A program made the position numbers and the translations under genes. DNA of 36,713 nucleotides. It comes from Chitinispirillaceae bacterium. Its GTDB lineage: Bacteria; Fibrobacterota; Chitinivibrionia; Chitinivibrionales; Chitinispirillaceae. The notes below the pieces were generated by a model. It searched no databases and was not told the origin of the DNA. It saw nothing but the letters and a program-made list of their open reading frames with translations. This document shows, piece after piece, positions 18,701 to 24,100 of this stretch. The DNA lies in assembly GCA_016930275.1 (NCBI GenBank), contig JAFGHA010000209.1, positions 1 through 36,713 of the forward strand, in the 5' to 3' direction. Each line of letters opens with the position of its first letter. Position 1 is the stretch's first letter.

Positions 18701-19087
18701 CGCGGTTTTTGAGGAATCGGTGAATATATCCAACCCACTTCCAGCATCGATTGTTCCCCCATCGATCGTATAGCCACTGAATAAGAAAGTGATGCTGTCG
18801 ACACTCTGCGTCGAATTGAGGGTAACGGAATAGGTGCCGTCCACTCCTTCAAAAGTGGCACTATTTCCGGTACCGGGCCAGGCGACCAGGGTTGCACCTC
18901 CCCCTCCCGTAAGGGTCCAGTAATTATTGGAACCCCAGGTTCCCGTGCCGGTCTGAATTCCCGCAGTGGAACTAATATCCCACGTGTAATCGGCAGCAGG
19001 AATTGCTGCAACGATTAGTAGTAAAGAAAGAACAACCTGAATTGAAAAGCGATGCTGGAATTCAAAGGCATGGCAGATGGAGTTCAT
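9764..19087 (-). CDS. Giant secreted multidomain protein with autotransporter-type repeats and C-terminal sorting domain
   Basis: This 3107-residue protein has a signal peptide (hydrophobic run ending near AAIPAAD). At about 140-440 there are four autotransporter-associated strand repeats of the KxGxGTLxLSGxNTYTG type, as GKGTLVLSGTNTFTG and NGPGTLVFSGSNTYTG. Next is a long beta-strand-rich, probably beta-helical region (to ~1240), an FN3-like module (~1246-1340) and three copies of a PxDTVxxxxxxxSWxNPxG module (~1356-1650). Three tandem GADSMR modules (~1653-1926), a PKD domain (~2040-2106), a second FN3 and Ig/cadherin-like modules with EDxxW motifs (~2313-2600) follow. The last ~100 residues (GNAYPNPFCPSTRINYVLP to RKLTLVR) are a FlgD-like/type IX sorting domain. 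No outer-membrane beta barrel is present, so export is probably by a T9SS-like route. The start lacks a strong ribosome site. The role is likely adhesion or matrix; no enzyme domain is visible. Confidence 0.9.
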   Translation of the reverse strand: MNSICHAFEFQHRFSIQVVLSLLLIVAAIPAADYTWDISSTAGIQTGTGTWGSNNYWTLTGGGGATLVAWPGTGNSATFEGVDGTYSVTLNSTQSVDSITFLFSGYTIDGGTIDAGSGLDIFTDSSKTATINSPVTGSAGLSKFGKGTLVLSGTNTFTGPVLFAGGTVSVAAIDNGGVSSPLGSSSNAAASLVFDGGTLEYTGAAQSTDRLLSIGLNGGSIINNGSGALTFTNAGAAELSVAGSRTFQLGGSSSAGNMITATIGDNGGATSLMKNGTGTWIITGDHTFTGNVIINSGTLQIGGGGTAGSINTADSVITNGTLVFNRSDVVTLSMPIAGTGTLVQNGTGTLILADSAGYTGTTTISSGTLQIGNGATTGGLNSTGGITNNSALVFNRSGWLDYSGIISGTGTVTKNGPGTLVFSGSNTYTGTTTVSAGSLMVAGSIAAGSAVTVMTGGSLGGNGSVNGTVSVQNGGTVAPGIGAAGEFSTADLTLNTTSSLEFELGTFSDTIVVNGNLVLDGDLNITPMSGFGAGTYRLMTYSGTLTDNVLTVASAPGGYTYNVTAGAGVVDLTVTTIAAKQWVGGGGNNLWSTPGNWSGSIVPTSADSVVFSSASYPCSLDVDPTVRCLTFEAGYTQTFYLNGHKLTVNKDLAINMTGSVFSNGNDTICFGGNESGVFVPKWGMPLPQLQRTGTGVTTVSTTGFRASGLLVTGGEFNFGYGLSDTIDGLLQVAGGSVHFASCTLYVAADVDFVGATAVVPDQGVLNFNGVSIQQFFPGNETPHLTIVHSGTGIMNVRNNRLRAGKIEVQSGSVVFDTALFADTVSVMSTTVLQLDTAAGNRDTILSLSGSGNLNFGKTELFLSSSVQMNMFSNISGTGAITFFGTDVIDFEPKSDYRFEKITKRGSGAVQVGMYGLVTNDLAIEEGVWNWYTSGNDTVYDSITISGGQMKLYSSVINTGAIRTSAGTVQCNTGTLVIFGNGGEADLSGLTALSADSGGLEFRGTGTSLFTLASNGTLMLPPITINGTSLDTVRFSSSILAKSVHLMTGILEFGNSFTHTVDSLFGSGGTMNFGSSTVTVTIGDADFSGLSGLIPGTGTLVLSGGVYLRYLTPSSTTSLPDIIKSGTDTVMISAYPLTCTGLTVNDGVFDFNGRDVTVNGDMTFTNGTDTMVTGLDGATLTVNGNAVFSGQSGNLLDLSPASAWTLSVTGILQADYAVIGKSNAGGGVQGQASVNCTDSGGNTNWYFVPPDTFPPDNPMTLQVTAVSTSELEVIWNPSAVAAADADSVGLWYKTDAFPDGANDVTATLIGKYAITDSVQTVSGLSPYSLYYVVAAIRDTLDQWSDINSANDTEYTYAEPPTVASPIDTVYRKDVALTWNNPAGLSAIDSVYIHWDTVPTTGWVLDTTLSGTENSCTVSMPFTSEGTFRLMISTSWDSAGLHHEEDAFIDTFLFSIDPPVLVSPADTVRIQLVPISWTNPGGLTSNDSVYLHIDTVFGSGWILDQTMSWTTTSATVDLPPMEGVYKYMLSTSLDSTGIMDTANRLIDTVVFRIVPPVITTPFDSTESLSPAVAWNAAEGMTVDDYYYVYDDTITGAWGWTFRGKMAYPSTGTTLTYGRIGTYRYRVTTSFDSLAALESENGAYDTIFVIDTTGPTSVFFSIYDNSGYTADNDPPLAIAVTGADSMRLGTGADTVSAMWKPVVSSDSISIEAGGEGKKHVCIQFKDTVENRSVWYVDSTMYDTTAPTGTGIVVTDINGYTTDPDPVLSLSATGADSMRIAEAADTANAAWKVYVSIDGIDLSTGGDGLKQVYAQFKDAAGNLTDWVYDSTLLDATVPSGTISISDRKGYTNDADPPLTVSATGADSMRIGLASDTASLLWSVFGPIDSISVSTGGEGTKRVYAQFKDISGNESDWAVDSTIYDTTGPGASVSTSGTFNYLIWTGAVSGTAADAGSGVDSVSVAIQRNVDGWFWNGTGWQNTVCSVPVQGTTAWQAILPDTVLGDGNHTVTVSVVDGAGNRDSGAAAGSFTWYKRPKARFSAVPGTGSVPLTVVFTDSSDGVVTSREWQVGDGAVDTAVTLTHAYQTAGWYDVLLMVSGPGGSDTVTKDSCIIVHDTTGPSPLNSVSVTALNCSTAVVIWTQPVETDVDSVSINISSTGFVATPANGERIERVGAGKLRDTLYGFPPDGMVLFITTFVKNTGGYWSYVSTASSVVLRLPDGSAPPYSLAVSLQSEGDTTVRITVDADTGVESGLQQWIGFGSTRQVATDSMMPIQYRDTSITTPLQTIPGWRYVASAVEDSAGNRSGIRLDSCLINNLPPKVTFSGDTLLREDTAWSAGIQVADFNGDQVKVAVKQGPEQMSLSGGTLVWTPDDADVGVQTVIVTGEDERGGVSEATITLIVENQDEPPVLTFSGDSVIDEDQEWHALLLVNDPDPGDSAVLTVERKPAWVSVKGDSLYGTPREENVGSDTLRCMVTDRTGLSDTLFRILKVENVNDTPAIVLNTVPDTVVEKTIGEAVISIEDPDADDTLSVVWVKSKQWLSAGIPVRDSVLRRWTVTLTATPQQRDTGTAIFAMAFIDRDGASVVLEDTIHVPDANDPPAAPKISRLVAGGAVQYALTTNDDYDTSLIYAVVFRSLDDSTKHWSDRSLRGRFSFYPLADAIYQLEARAIDQTGLETQPVFDTLKINGASQRVFSDTGWSMMAIPAPYRSDALKQTAYLLHWDESISERQVYHYYLRKDELPTIEPGYGYWRKGIGRDTVTIAQDALLRTPVTISLVNKVSGWNQIASPFPYPVIWRGKSSVLWKWNQSTGDFEESDSILEPWAGYWLQSDVTDSVTIDTVPFFKGSTLAKRRKVWFNSQHQWVFRAVLTTDEGCDAENSFGFMPEAKDGYDRLDRPEPPRMAGTGSLYFPRSGWKRGMAKFASDIRRKWDAVNMFEFGISGTSRSGTAKVSFEGPGASIPIYLFVTTGDSFRQVNPDEGITVPLTGSDSYRTLVVVDNVAALQRLPLRFSMGNAYPNPFCPSTRINYVLPYRWGNDGKMVTRDYEVAIELFDLKGRKIRTLVHRKMRPGAYQIFWDGKSSSGRVVASGHYYCRLKAAPFEEIRKLTLVR

Positions 19088-19141
19088 AGATCAATTACAC
19101 CCGCTTGATGATGAAGTACGGTTAGTTTTCATGATTCTTCT

Positions 19142-19160
19142 GCTGTCGGATACCGACAGC
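19142..19160. promoter_or_regulatory. 8-bp hairpin/inverted repeat upstream of the giant gene
   Basis: GCTGTCGG, ATA, CCGACAGC form a perfect 8-bp inverted repeat with a 3-nt centre, starting 55 bp upstream of the giant gene ATG. It lies between the start codon and the TGTGA-N6-TCACA site. It could be a protein-binding operator or a leader hairpin. Confidence 0.5.
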
Positions 19161-19217
19161 TGCAATTCAACACAGAATCATCATTTATTTATTATCCGTG
19201 TTTCCAATGGCTCTATC

Positions 19218-19233
19218 TGTGATGAACATCACA
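19218..19233. promoter_or_regulatory. Perfect CRP/FNR-family binding site
   Basis: TGTGA (19218-19222), six bases, TCACA (19229-19233) is an exact match to the CRP consensus core. It lies 131 bp upstream of the giant gene start and about 610 bp from the superoxide dismutase start, so the giant gene is the likely target. No CRP-family gene is in the window. Chance occurrence of this 10-base pattern in 37 kb is low but not negligible. Confidence 0.5.
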
Positions 19234-19449
19234 TACCAATGCAAACGTACTTTGGGTAGCCGCAACCACAACCTGTTTATTGTACTCCAATAATATGGAA
19301 GTGTCAAACAGATTTAATCGATTAACTTACACTATTGTCATGGGGAGATGAAAATTCTGAATCACAAGAGTGCAATACTGAAGTTGTGGATAATAACAGT
19401 ATTCAAATAAAAAAAAGCCCCGCCCGCGACGAATGTTTTAGTATCCAAA

Positions 19450-19674
19450 TTATCTCAGGATGTAAAATTTTCCACCGAGTACCGGAAACAGAAGCGGAAC
19501 AGAAATGAGATATAAAAGCAGGGTTACCGTACTCAATAAAAATCCAGAATACCTTCGTACCGGACCTTCGGATCCTTTTACACTATTGAGTTGTTCCATC
19601 ACATGTACCTGACTCAGATAATTATAGGGCAGAAACGGAAAGGGAACAATGTATTTCAACACATGATTCCACAC
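19450..19674 (-). CDS. Possible small membrane protein, uncertain or decayed
   Basis: A 74-residue frame from a GTG; an ATG at 19599 would give 49 residues. The second half is one hydrophobic segment (LLSTVTLLLYLISVPLLFPV) preceded by a basic/polar stretch and ending KFYILR, which has the look of a membrane helix. Codon use is plausible and a T8 tract lies about 30 nt beyond the stop on the minus strand. The ribosome site is poor. A strong GGAGGAGAA site with an ATG at 19772 lies upstream, but that frame stops after 16 codons and is out of frame with this one, so an older gene may have been broken by a frameshift. No family is recognised. Confidence 0.3.
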   Translation of the reverse strand: MWNHVLKYIVPFPFLPYNYLSQVHVMEQLNSVKGSEGPVRRYSGFLLSTVTLLLYLISVPLLFPVLGGKFYILR

Positions 19675-19843
19675 TGCGGTTATTCAAGCTGTTCCTGCAG
19701 ACAGACTATGTATCAAGTACTTTACTCAATGATGTATCTATGTATATTACTGTTTATAATAATCGGTCTCATTTCTCCTCCGGCTTGCATGGTATATACT
19801 ACAAACAACTCATCTTTGTACAACGCTATAAAAGGAGTCCTGT

Positions 19844-20596
19844 ATGATTAACCCTGTTCATGATCATGAAAACCACAGCCACACGCGGAGATCATTTCTC
19901 AAAACGACAGCGGCGGGAACCGCCCTTGCCACAGCGGCCCTGTCAGGATTACCCCGCTCGTTGTTTGCCGCGGAACAGAAATCTGCCGTCACGTTTTCAC
20001 CGCTACCTTATCCGGAAAACAGTCTTGAACCTTATATGTCGGCAAAAACGCTTCATATTCATCACGACAAACATTACCGTAAATTCGTGCAGCAGGTACA
20101 ATCCCGGGTTAAAAACAGCAAGTACAGCAATGCATCTCTGGAAACAATCATCAAAGGAACCAGTGACGGTATCAACATGGAGGAGGCCCTCCACCTGATG
20201 GCGGTACTGGCCTGGAACCATGATTTTTACTGGAAGAGCATGAAACCCAAAGGTGGAGGCCCTCTGCCAAACCAACTTGAGAAAACGGTGACCGGCACGT
20301 TCGGTTCCGTTGATGCATTCAAAAAGCAGTTCAAGGAAGCCGCCATGCAGTTCGGCAGCGGATGGGCCTGGCTGGTACTCGACAAGGGAAAACCGGTTGT
20401 GACCTATACCAGATACCACGACAGTCCCCTTGTGGCGGGACAGCAACCGCTTCTCACCCTCGATACGTGGGAACACGCCTATTACCTGGATTATCAGGAC
20501 CGCAAGGAAGAGTATGTCGACGCGTTCATCAACCATCTCGCCAACTGGTCGTTCGCGGAGAGTATGCTGCCCGCACCGGAAAAAAAGGACAAGTAA
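19844..20596 (+). CDS. Tat-exported Fe/Mn superoxide dismutase
   Basis: The 250-residue protein begins with a twin-arginine signal (TRRSFLK at 14-20, then an Ala-rich core ending near LFAAEQ), so it is folded before export to the periplasm. The mature part is a complete Fe/Mn dismutase. Metal ligands are His73 (LHIHHDKHY), His126 (AWNHDFYW), Asp207 and His211 (LDTWEHAYYLDY). Aligned with E. coli SodA, the second-sphere Gln of ANQDSP is His192 (RYHDSP), and the position of the FeSOD Gln (AAQVWNH) is Leu. This His variant is known from archaeal and other deep branches, so metal preference cannot be guessed. AAGGAG lies 8 nt before the ATG. It is monocistronic, ending at a strong hairpin. Confidence 0.95.
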   Translation: MINPVHDHENHSHTRRSFLKTTAAGTALATAALSGLPRSLFAAEQKSAVTFSPLPYPENSLEPYMSAKTLHIHHDKHYRKFVQQVQSRVKNSKYSNASLETIIKGTSDGINMEEALHLMAVLAWNHDFYWKSMKPKGGGPLPNQLEKTVTGTFGSVDAFKKQFKEAAMQFGSGWAWLVLDKGKPVVTYTRYHDSPLVAGQQPLLTLDTWEHAYYLDYQDRKEEYVDAFINHLANWSFAESMLPAPEKKDK

Positions 20597-20629
20597 CATT
20601 ATTCGTTCACCGGTAATGGCGCACGTAAA

Positions 20630-20664
20630 GAAAACGGAACATTGTGCCGCAATGTTCCGTTTTC
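20630..20664. terminator. Bidirectional hairpin terminator
   Basis: A perfect 15-bp stem with a 5-nt loop (tgccg) lies 33 bp after the superoxide dismutase stop. GAAAACGGAACATTG pairs with CAATGTTCCGTTTTC, giving an A tract on one side and a T4 tract on the other. It therefore reads as a terminator on both strands and serves the convergent methyltransferase operon, whose stop lies 21 bp away. Confidence 0.85.
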
Positions 20665-20685
20665 GCGCATACCACGAAAAGGAGA

Positions 20686-21315
20686 TTACCGAATAATAAA
20701 AACATCCGGATACTCCGTCGTCAACAGCGACCGTTTCAGTCGTATCGCCGCCTCCTCGAGCGATCCGCGGGAAAACAGATTGACATGCGTGGGATCCTGC
20801 GCATACCACCACCGGCGCAACTCCCCGTTATCCGGGCGACACTGCGTCCGTACGACGATAATCCCCCGGCTGTCGCAGAGACGGTGCACTTGACCGAGCG
20901 TATCCGTCAGATCCCGACAGTGCTCGATAACTTCACACATGATAACACCGTCATACTTCACGGCCGCAGAAAGGGGTGGAAAATCGTACAGCGGATCGTA
21001 CGCATCACACGTCATTCCGCGCGAACGGAGAATCGCCGTGAGAACGGCATGTTCTCCGCACCCGAAATCAAGCAGCTTCATTTTCGGAACAGAGACCTTC
21101 TCCACGATATCGGCAACCCGGGAAAGAAACCGTACATAACCTTCGTTGCTGAATGAATTATCGTGCAGAGCATACCGGGCACGCTCGTTCTCCACGGACA
21201 GATGGTATTCAGGCGGTACAAATACCAGATCACAACCACGGCAGCAAAAAAACGGTCGTTGCTTCACCGTTGCAACAGAATATGGAGTATCGGACCGGCA
21301 GAGCGGGCAGTTCAT
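20686..21315 (-). CDS. Zinc-ribbon class I SAM-dependent methyltransferase
   Basis: The product is 209 residues from the ATG at 21315, which overlaps the glycosyltransferase stop as ATGA; a start at 21357 is in frame but would give a 46-bp overlap. Cys3-Cys6 and Cys25-Cys28 (CPLC, CRGC) form a small zinc ribbon. A Rossmann methyltransferase follows with SAM motif I LLDFGCGEHAVL (81-92), acidic YDP after beta 2, CEVIEH as the post-II motif and WWYAQDPTHVNLFS near the end. This architecture is common in small methyltransferases beside surface-glycan genes; the acceptor is unknown. It is the last gene of a four-gene operon, followed by the terminator at 20630-20664. Confidence 0.85.
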   Translation of the reverse strand: MNCPLCRSDTPYSVATVKQRPFFCCRGCDLVFVPPEYHLSVENERARYALHDNSFSNEGYVRFLSRVADIVEKVSVPKMKLLDFGCGEHAVLTAILRSRGMTCDAYDPLYDFPPLSAAVKYDGVIMCEVIEHCRDLTDTLGQVHRLCDSRGIIVVRTQCRPDNGELRRWWYAQDPTHVNLFSRGSLEEAAIRLKRSLLTTEYPDVFIIR

Positions 21316-22805
21316 GCTTCCAGTGCCGTGGTAATCTGTTCCCGTGTACTGCGGCATGCCGCGATACTGCCGTCGATACCCGCAATCGGATCAAGAAGTG
21401 GAACACTGTTCAGACGTATATTCAGGAGTGCACTCCAGAATGCAGCGATACCGCCCAGATGTTCGGCGCGTATTCTCGTCTGTTCATACTGTCTGAGTTC
21501 CATGGCACCGCCGCCTGCCTTCACCTTCGTGAGCAACTGTTCCATCCGGGCGCACTGGTCGATAAACCGGCGGGACTCGATAACTTCAGAAGCTTCCGGT
21601 TGCACCGTAGCTTTGAAAAATGACGGTTCGAAGACCATCCTTGTAAGCGCGGCTCCCCCCGCATCGACATAGGAACCCTCCACACCACCTTCCGGCACCA
21701 GCCGGTAGACCCCATCGGTAAAACCGGTGGTATATCGTTCCACCCCGCTCCCTGATTCCGGAGGATTTTCACGTATACATCCATATACCAGTGCGGGAGT
21801 AATTGCCGCAAGACAACTGCCGGATGCACAGGTTGGTGTGAAACAGGGGCGATGCGGACAGGTCCCGCAGAGTACCGTGTGTCCGCTGCCGTAGGGACCT
21901 GTTTCCACCGGGCTGGTCGGTCCGAACAGTGCAATCACCCGTGTTCCGACGGCAGCGGCCGCATGCATAATCGCGGTATCACCGGTCACCACCGCGTCAG
22001 CCATCGTGAGTGTCACGATACTTTCCCTGAACGAAAGATCACCCGCGGTTGCACAACAGCGTTCTCCGAGTTCTCCGGCGATACGCAAGGCGGTATCGCG
22101 TTCCTCCGGAGCACCGGTAATTACAATCCGATACCCGTCCCGTAGCAGCATTTTTCCCAGTGATATAAATGCCCCCGCTGGCCACCGTTTGGAGGGCCAG
22201 GCGGCACCCGGTTGAAAAACGATTAACGGTCGGTCAATTGGAAAATTTCTTTCGGTAAAAAAAGCACCGCACGCGGTATATTCTCTTTCGGTCGGAATAA
22301 TCCACCGTTTGTCCTTCCCGGCACGAACATCCGCTATCCTGCAGTATACATCCGAAGCATGAAGACCGTTGTAATCCCGGGCAAAGGGAATAGTATACAG
22401 ATACTGGCTCCACGGATCGGAAAGCGCATGATTACCTTCACGCAGATAGCGTCTGCCGCGGATATCGGAAGCGACAACAGCCGAAACGAGATATGAAAGG
22501 TAGGGATGCTGTGACAGATTCACCACCACCGCTTCACCCTCACCGCTCAGATCATGCGCCAGTGACCGAAGCGCGGTAATACCCTCTTTCCAATCGTCCG
22601 AACAGAACATCTCTTTCATCCGCCGACGATCGATGGTAATAATGCGGTCACACACCGGACTGTTTTCCAGACCGCCCGCGTAACCTTTTTCCACCAGAAA
22701 AGAAACATGACGGGAGGGATCGGCGGTTTTAAGTGCGTCAAGAAGCGGGAGCGTCATAATGACGTCACCCAGATTGTTGGGAAGCATGACGATTATTCGG
22801 GACAT
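21312..22805 (-). CDS. Glycosyltransferase family 9 (heptosyltransferase-like) with C-terminal extension
   Basis: The ATG at 22805 gives 497 residues starting SRIIVMLPNNLGDVIMTLPLL, the usual GT9 beginning. A TTG at 22820 is also possible and has an AAGGA site. Family features are the N-terminal LGDV loop, FQPGAAWPSKRWP, the nucleotide-sugar site ADAVVTGDTAIMHAAAAVGT, LFGPTSPVETGPYG and the Cys-rich CGTCPHRPCFTPTC tail. GT9 enzymes add heptose or other ADP/GDP-sugars to lipopolysaccharide-like glycans at the inner membrane. About 140 residues after the normal end (to TREQITTALEA) are an unrecognised, mostly helical extension. It starts inside the 57-residue ORF and overlaps the methyltransferase. 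Confidence 0.88.
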   Translation of the reverse strand: MSRIIVMLPNNLGDVIMTLPLLDALKTADPSRHVSFLVEKGYAGGLENSPVCDRIITIDRRRMKEMFCSDDWKEGITALRSLAHDLSGEGEAVVVNLSQHPYLSYLVSAVVASDIRGRRYLREGNHALSDPWSQYLYTIPFARDYNGLHASDVYCRIADVRAGKDKRWIIPTEREYTACGAFFTERNFPIDRPLIVFQPGAAWPSKRWPAGAFISLGKMLLRDGYRIVITGAPEERDTALRIAGELGERCCATAGDLSFRESIVTLTMADAVVTGDTAIMHAAAAVGTRVIALFGPTSPVETGPYGSGHTVLCGTCPHRPCFTPTCASGSCLAAITPALVYGCIRENPPESGSGVERYTTGFTDGVYRLVPEGGVEGSYVDAGGAALTRMVFEPSFFKATVQPEASEVIESRRFIDQCARMEQLLTKVKAGGGAMELRQYEQTRIRAEHLGGIAAFWSALLNIRLNSVPLLDPIAGIDGSIAACRSTREQITTALEA

Positions 22806-22966
22806 GGCTGATCGGAACAATACCGGAGTTCCTTAAACGTGGTGGTCCGGGAGATCTCCTCACCGGCAAGCAGCAGCAGTTCCTCGTCGGTAAGACGTTG
22901 TCTGCCGCATTTGTCGCGGATCTGCTCAACGGCGGCAAGCATTTCCCGGTTGCAACGGTCGGTCAC
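22793..22966 (-). CDS. 57-residue ORF coupled to the nucleotidyltransferase gene
   Basis: This short frame starts with GTG overlapping the upstream stop as GTGA and ends 13 nt inside the glycosyltransferase gene. Its product (TDRCNREMLAAVEQI, then RQRLTDEELLLLAGEE and FKELRYCSDQPCPE) is polar, acidic and likely helical, with four Cys. The codon use and strict 4-nt coupling argue it is translated. I recognise no family. AbiEii-type toxins normally pair with a ~200-residue AbiEi regulator on the upstream side; this peptide is far too short for that and lies downstream, but it could be a partner or a detached C-terminal piece. Confidence 0.6.
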   Translation of the reverse strand: MTDRCNREMLAAVEQIRDKCGRQRLTDEELLLLAGEEISRTTTFKELRYCSDQPCPE

Positions 22967-24027
22967 CGTTCATCTCCCGGCAGTGAATACGGGGATGCTT
23001 CGAACCATCGGGCGACATGATTCCAGTATGTTTTCACCATTGCGTACTTTTCTTCTCCGGTCAGTTCATTTTCAGGTTTACCGCCTGAGAAGACCGACGA
23101 AAACACTTCGGAGGCAATATGCTGCGCACCCACCGCCGCGATACAGCAGGCCGCTCTCGCCATGTCGTACTGCAGATCCGTCCAGCAGTACCGTTCTCTG
23201 AACAGATGTTCCGCAAACGGTGCGAGCCCGCGTACATGTTCAGACAGTACCGAATGATCATTATCCATGGGAGGCGGCTCCCTGAAATGAACCACCGACC
23301 AGGCGCTTTCCAGTGTATCGCGGACGACCGTATTGACCGTGAGCGTGCGACCCTGCAGATCATTTTCAAACGCAAGACACTTATTGAAACTCTCCCTGAT
23401 GGCATCAAGGTCCGGATCCATATCCAGAAGCCGTGCGACATCGAAAAAATGTTTCAGCCGCTGCGCCTCCTTTCCTTTCCCGACAGGAATGCCGAGCGTC
23501 GACGGACCGAGTGTGAGCAGCTTATCACCGATAATGCTCGACGGCAGAGGGAGAAACGTTTCGGTGGCACCGGTGAATATATCCCCGCAGACTACCGGGT
23601 GTTTTTCGCACGGATACGGACTGAGATGCATCTGACAATCGAGCATGATATTCGCTTCGGTTCCGGTATGTACCGCGGAATGGTAAAAGAGATAATAACT
23701 CGACAGCGGTATCCACGGTTTTGTTTTGTGACTCCGTTTGTCCCATCTCGTGAAGACGCCGTACTGTTGTACAATAACAGACAATACCGCTTCGATTGCT
23801 TCAGCGGAGGCATCGGTGGCGATATCGACATCAATCGAAAACCGCTGGGGGGTATCCAGAATAAGCAGCAGGGAATTCCCCCCCTTGAACTGAAACGAAA
23901 GTCCCGCCTCCACCAGTTCCGCCACCAGCTCCAGGCAATGAATCGCCTGCTCGGCAAGTTCGTGTGAGGCATTGAACGACGATGCCCGGATATGGTCAAT
24001 CGTAAAAAATCGGTCACGTGTTGTCAT
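22963..24027 (-). CDS. AbiEii/AbiGii-family nucleotidyltransferase
   Basis: The protein is 354 residues. The nucleotidyltransferase signature is intact: FKGGNSLLL (Gly49-Gly50, Ser52) and RFSIDVDIAT with Asp66 and Asp68 as metal-binding residues. Further motifs are IIGDKLLTL and LKHFFDVARLLD, typical of the COG2253/AbiEii fold. AbiEii proteins act as toxins that transfer nucleotides to tRNA or other targets; the family is also widely used in non-defence settings. Here it has no adjacent AbiEi antitoxin and is the first gene of an operon leading to a GT9 glycosyltransferase and a methyltransferase. No ribosome site is seen before the ATG. Whether it is a toxin or a glycan/small-molecule nucleotidyltransferase is open. 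Confidence 0.82.
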   Translation of the reverse strand: MTTRDRFFTIDHIRASSFNASHELAEQAIHCLELVAELVEAGLSFQFKGGNSLLLILDTPQRFSIDVDIATDASAEAIEAVLSVIVQQYGVFTRWDKRSHKTKPWIPLSSYYLFYHSAVHTGTEANIMLDCQMHLSPYPCEKHPVVCGDIFTGATETFLPLPSSIIGDKLLTLGPSTLGIPVGKGKEAQRLKHFFDVARLLDMDPDLDAIRESFNKCLAFENDLQGRTLTVNTVVRDTLESAWSVVHFREPPPMDNDHSVLSEHVRGLAPFAEHLFRERYCWTDLQYDMARAACCIAAVGAQHIASEVFSSVFSGGKPENELTGEEKYAMVKTYWNHVARWFEASPYSLPGDER

Positions 24028-24100
24028 AATATTATAAGTATTTCATTTTTATCGGCATAAAGGCAACAGAAATCACCACCGGATCCGCCAATTCAAAAAC

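Larger units (their letters stand above)
19088..19843. other. AT-rich 756-bp intergenic region, giant gene to superoxide dismutase
   Basis: This divergent gap holds the regulatory sites of the giant gene (listed separately) and the upstream region of the superoxide dismutase gene. A perfect 12-bp palindrome TTAATCGATTAA lies at 19314-19325. At 19409-19425 an A8 tract is followed by GCCCCGCCC; on the minus strand this is a GC-rich run followed by eight T, but I find no matching stem arm. A possible small minus-strand gene lies at 19450-19674. Otherwise I see nothing with coding character. Confidence 0.5.

Noticed and set aside
11325-18773. Several plus-strand frames of 60-200 residues across the giant gene
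   Set aside because: All are antisense to a continuous 3107-codon frame with clear domains; their compositions mirror its Thr/Gly/Asp/Ser codons.
20003-20812. 269-residue minus-strand frame over the superoxide dismutase
   Set aside because: It crosses the terminator hairpin and is antisense to a dismutase with all ligands intact.
23119-23967. 282-residue plus-strand frame over the nucleotidyltransferase
   Set aside because: Antisense shadow; Arg/His/Gln-rich with no motif.
24022-24060. TATAAT just before the nucleotidyltransferase ATG as a leaderless promoter
   Set aside because: The predicted start of transcription would fall inside the start codon and no -35 is seen at proper spacing; AT-rich chance match.
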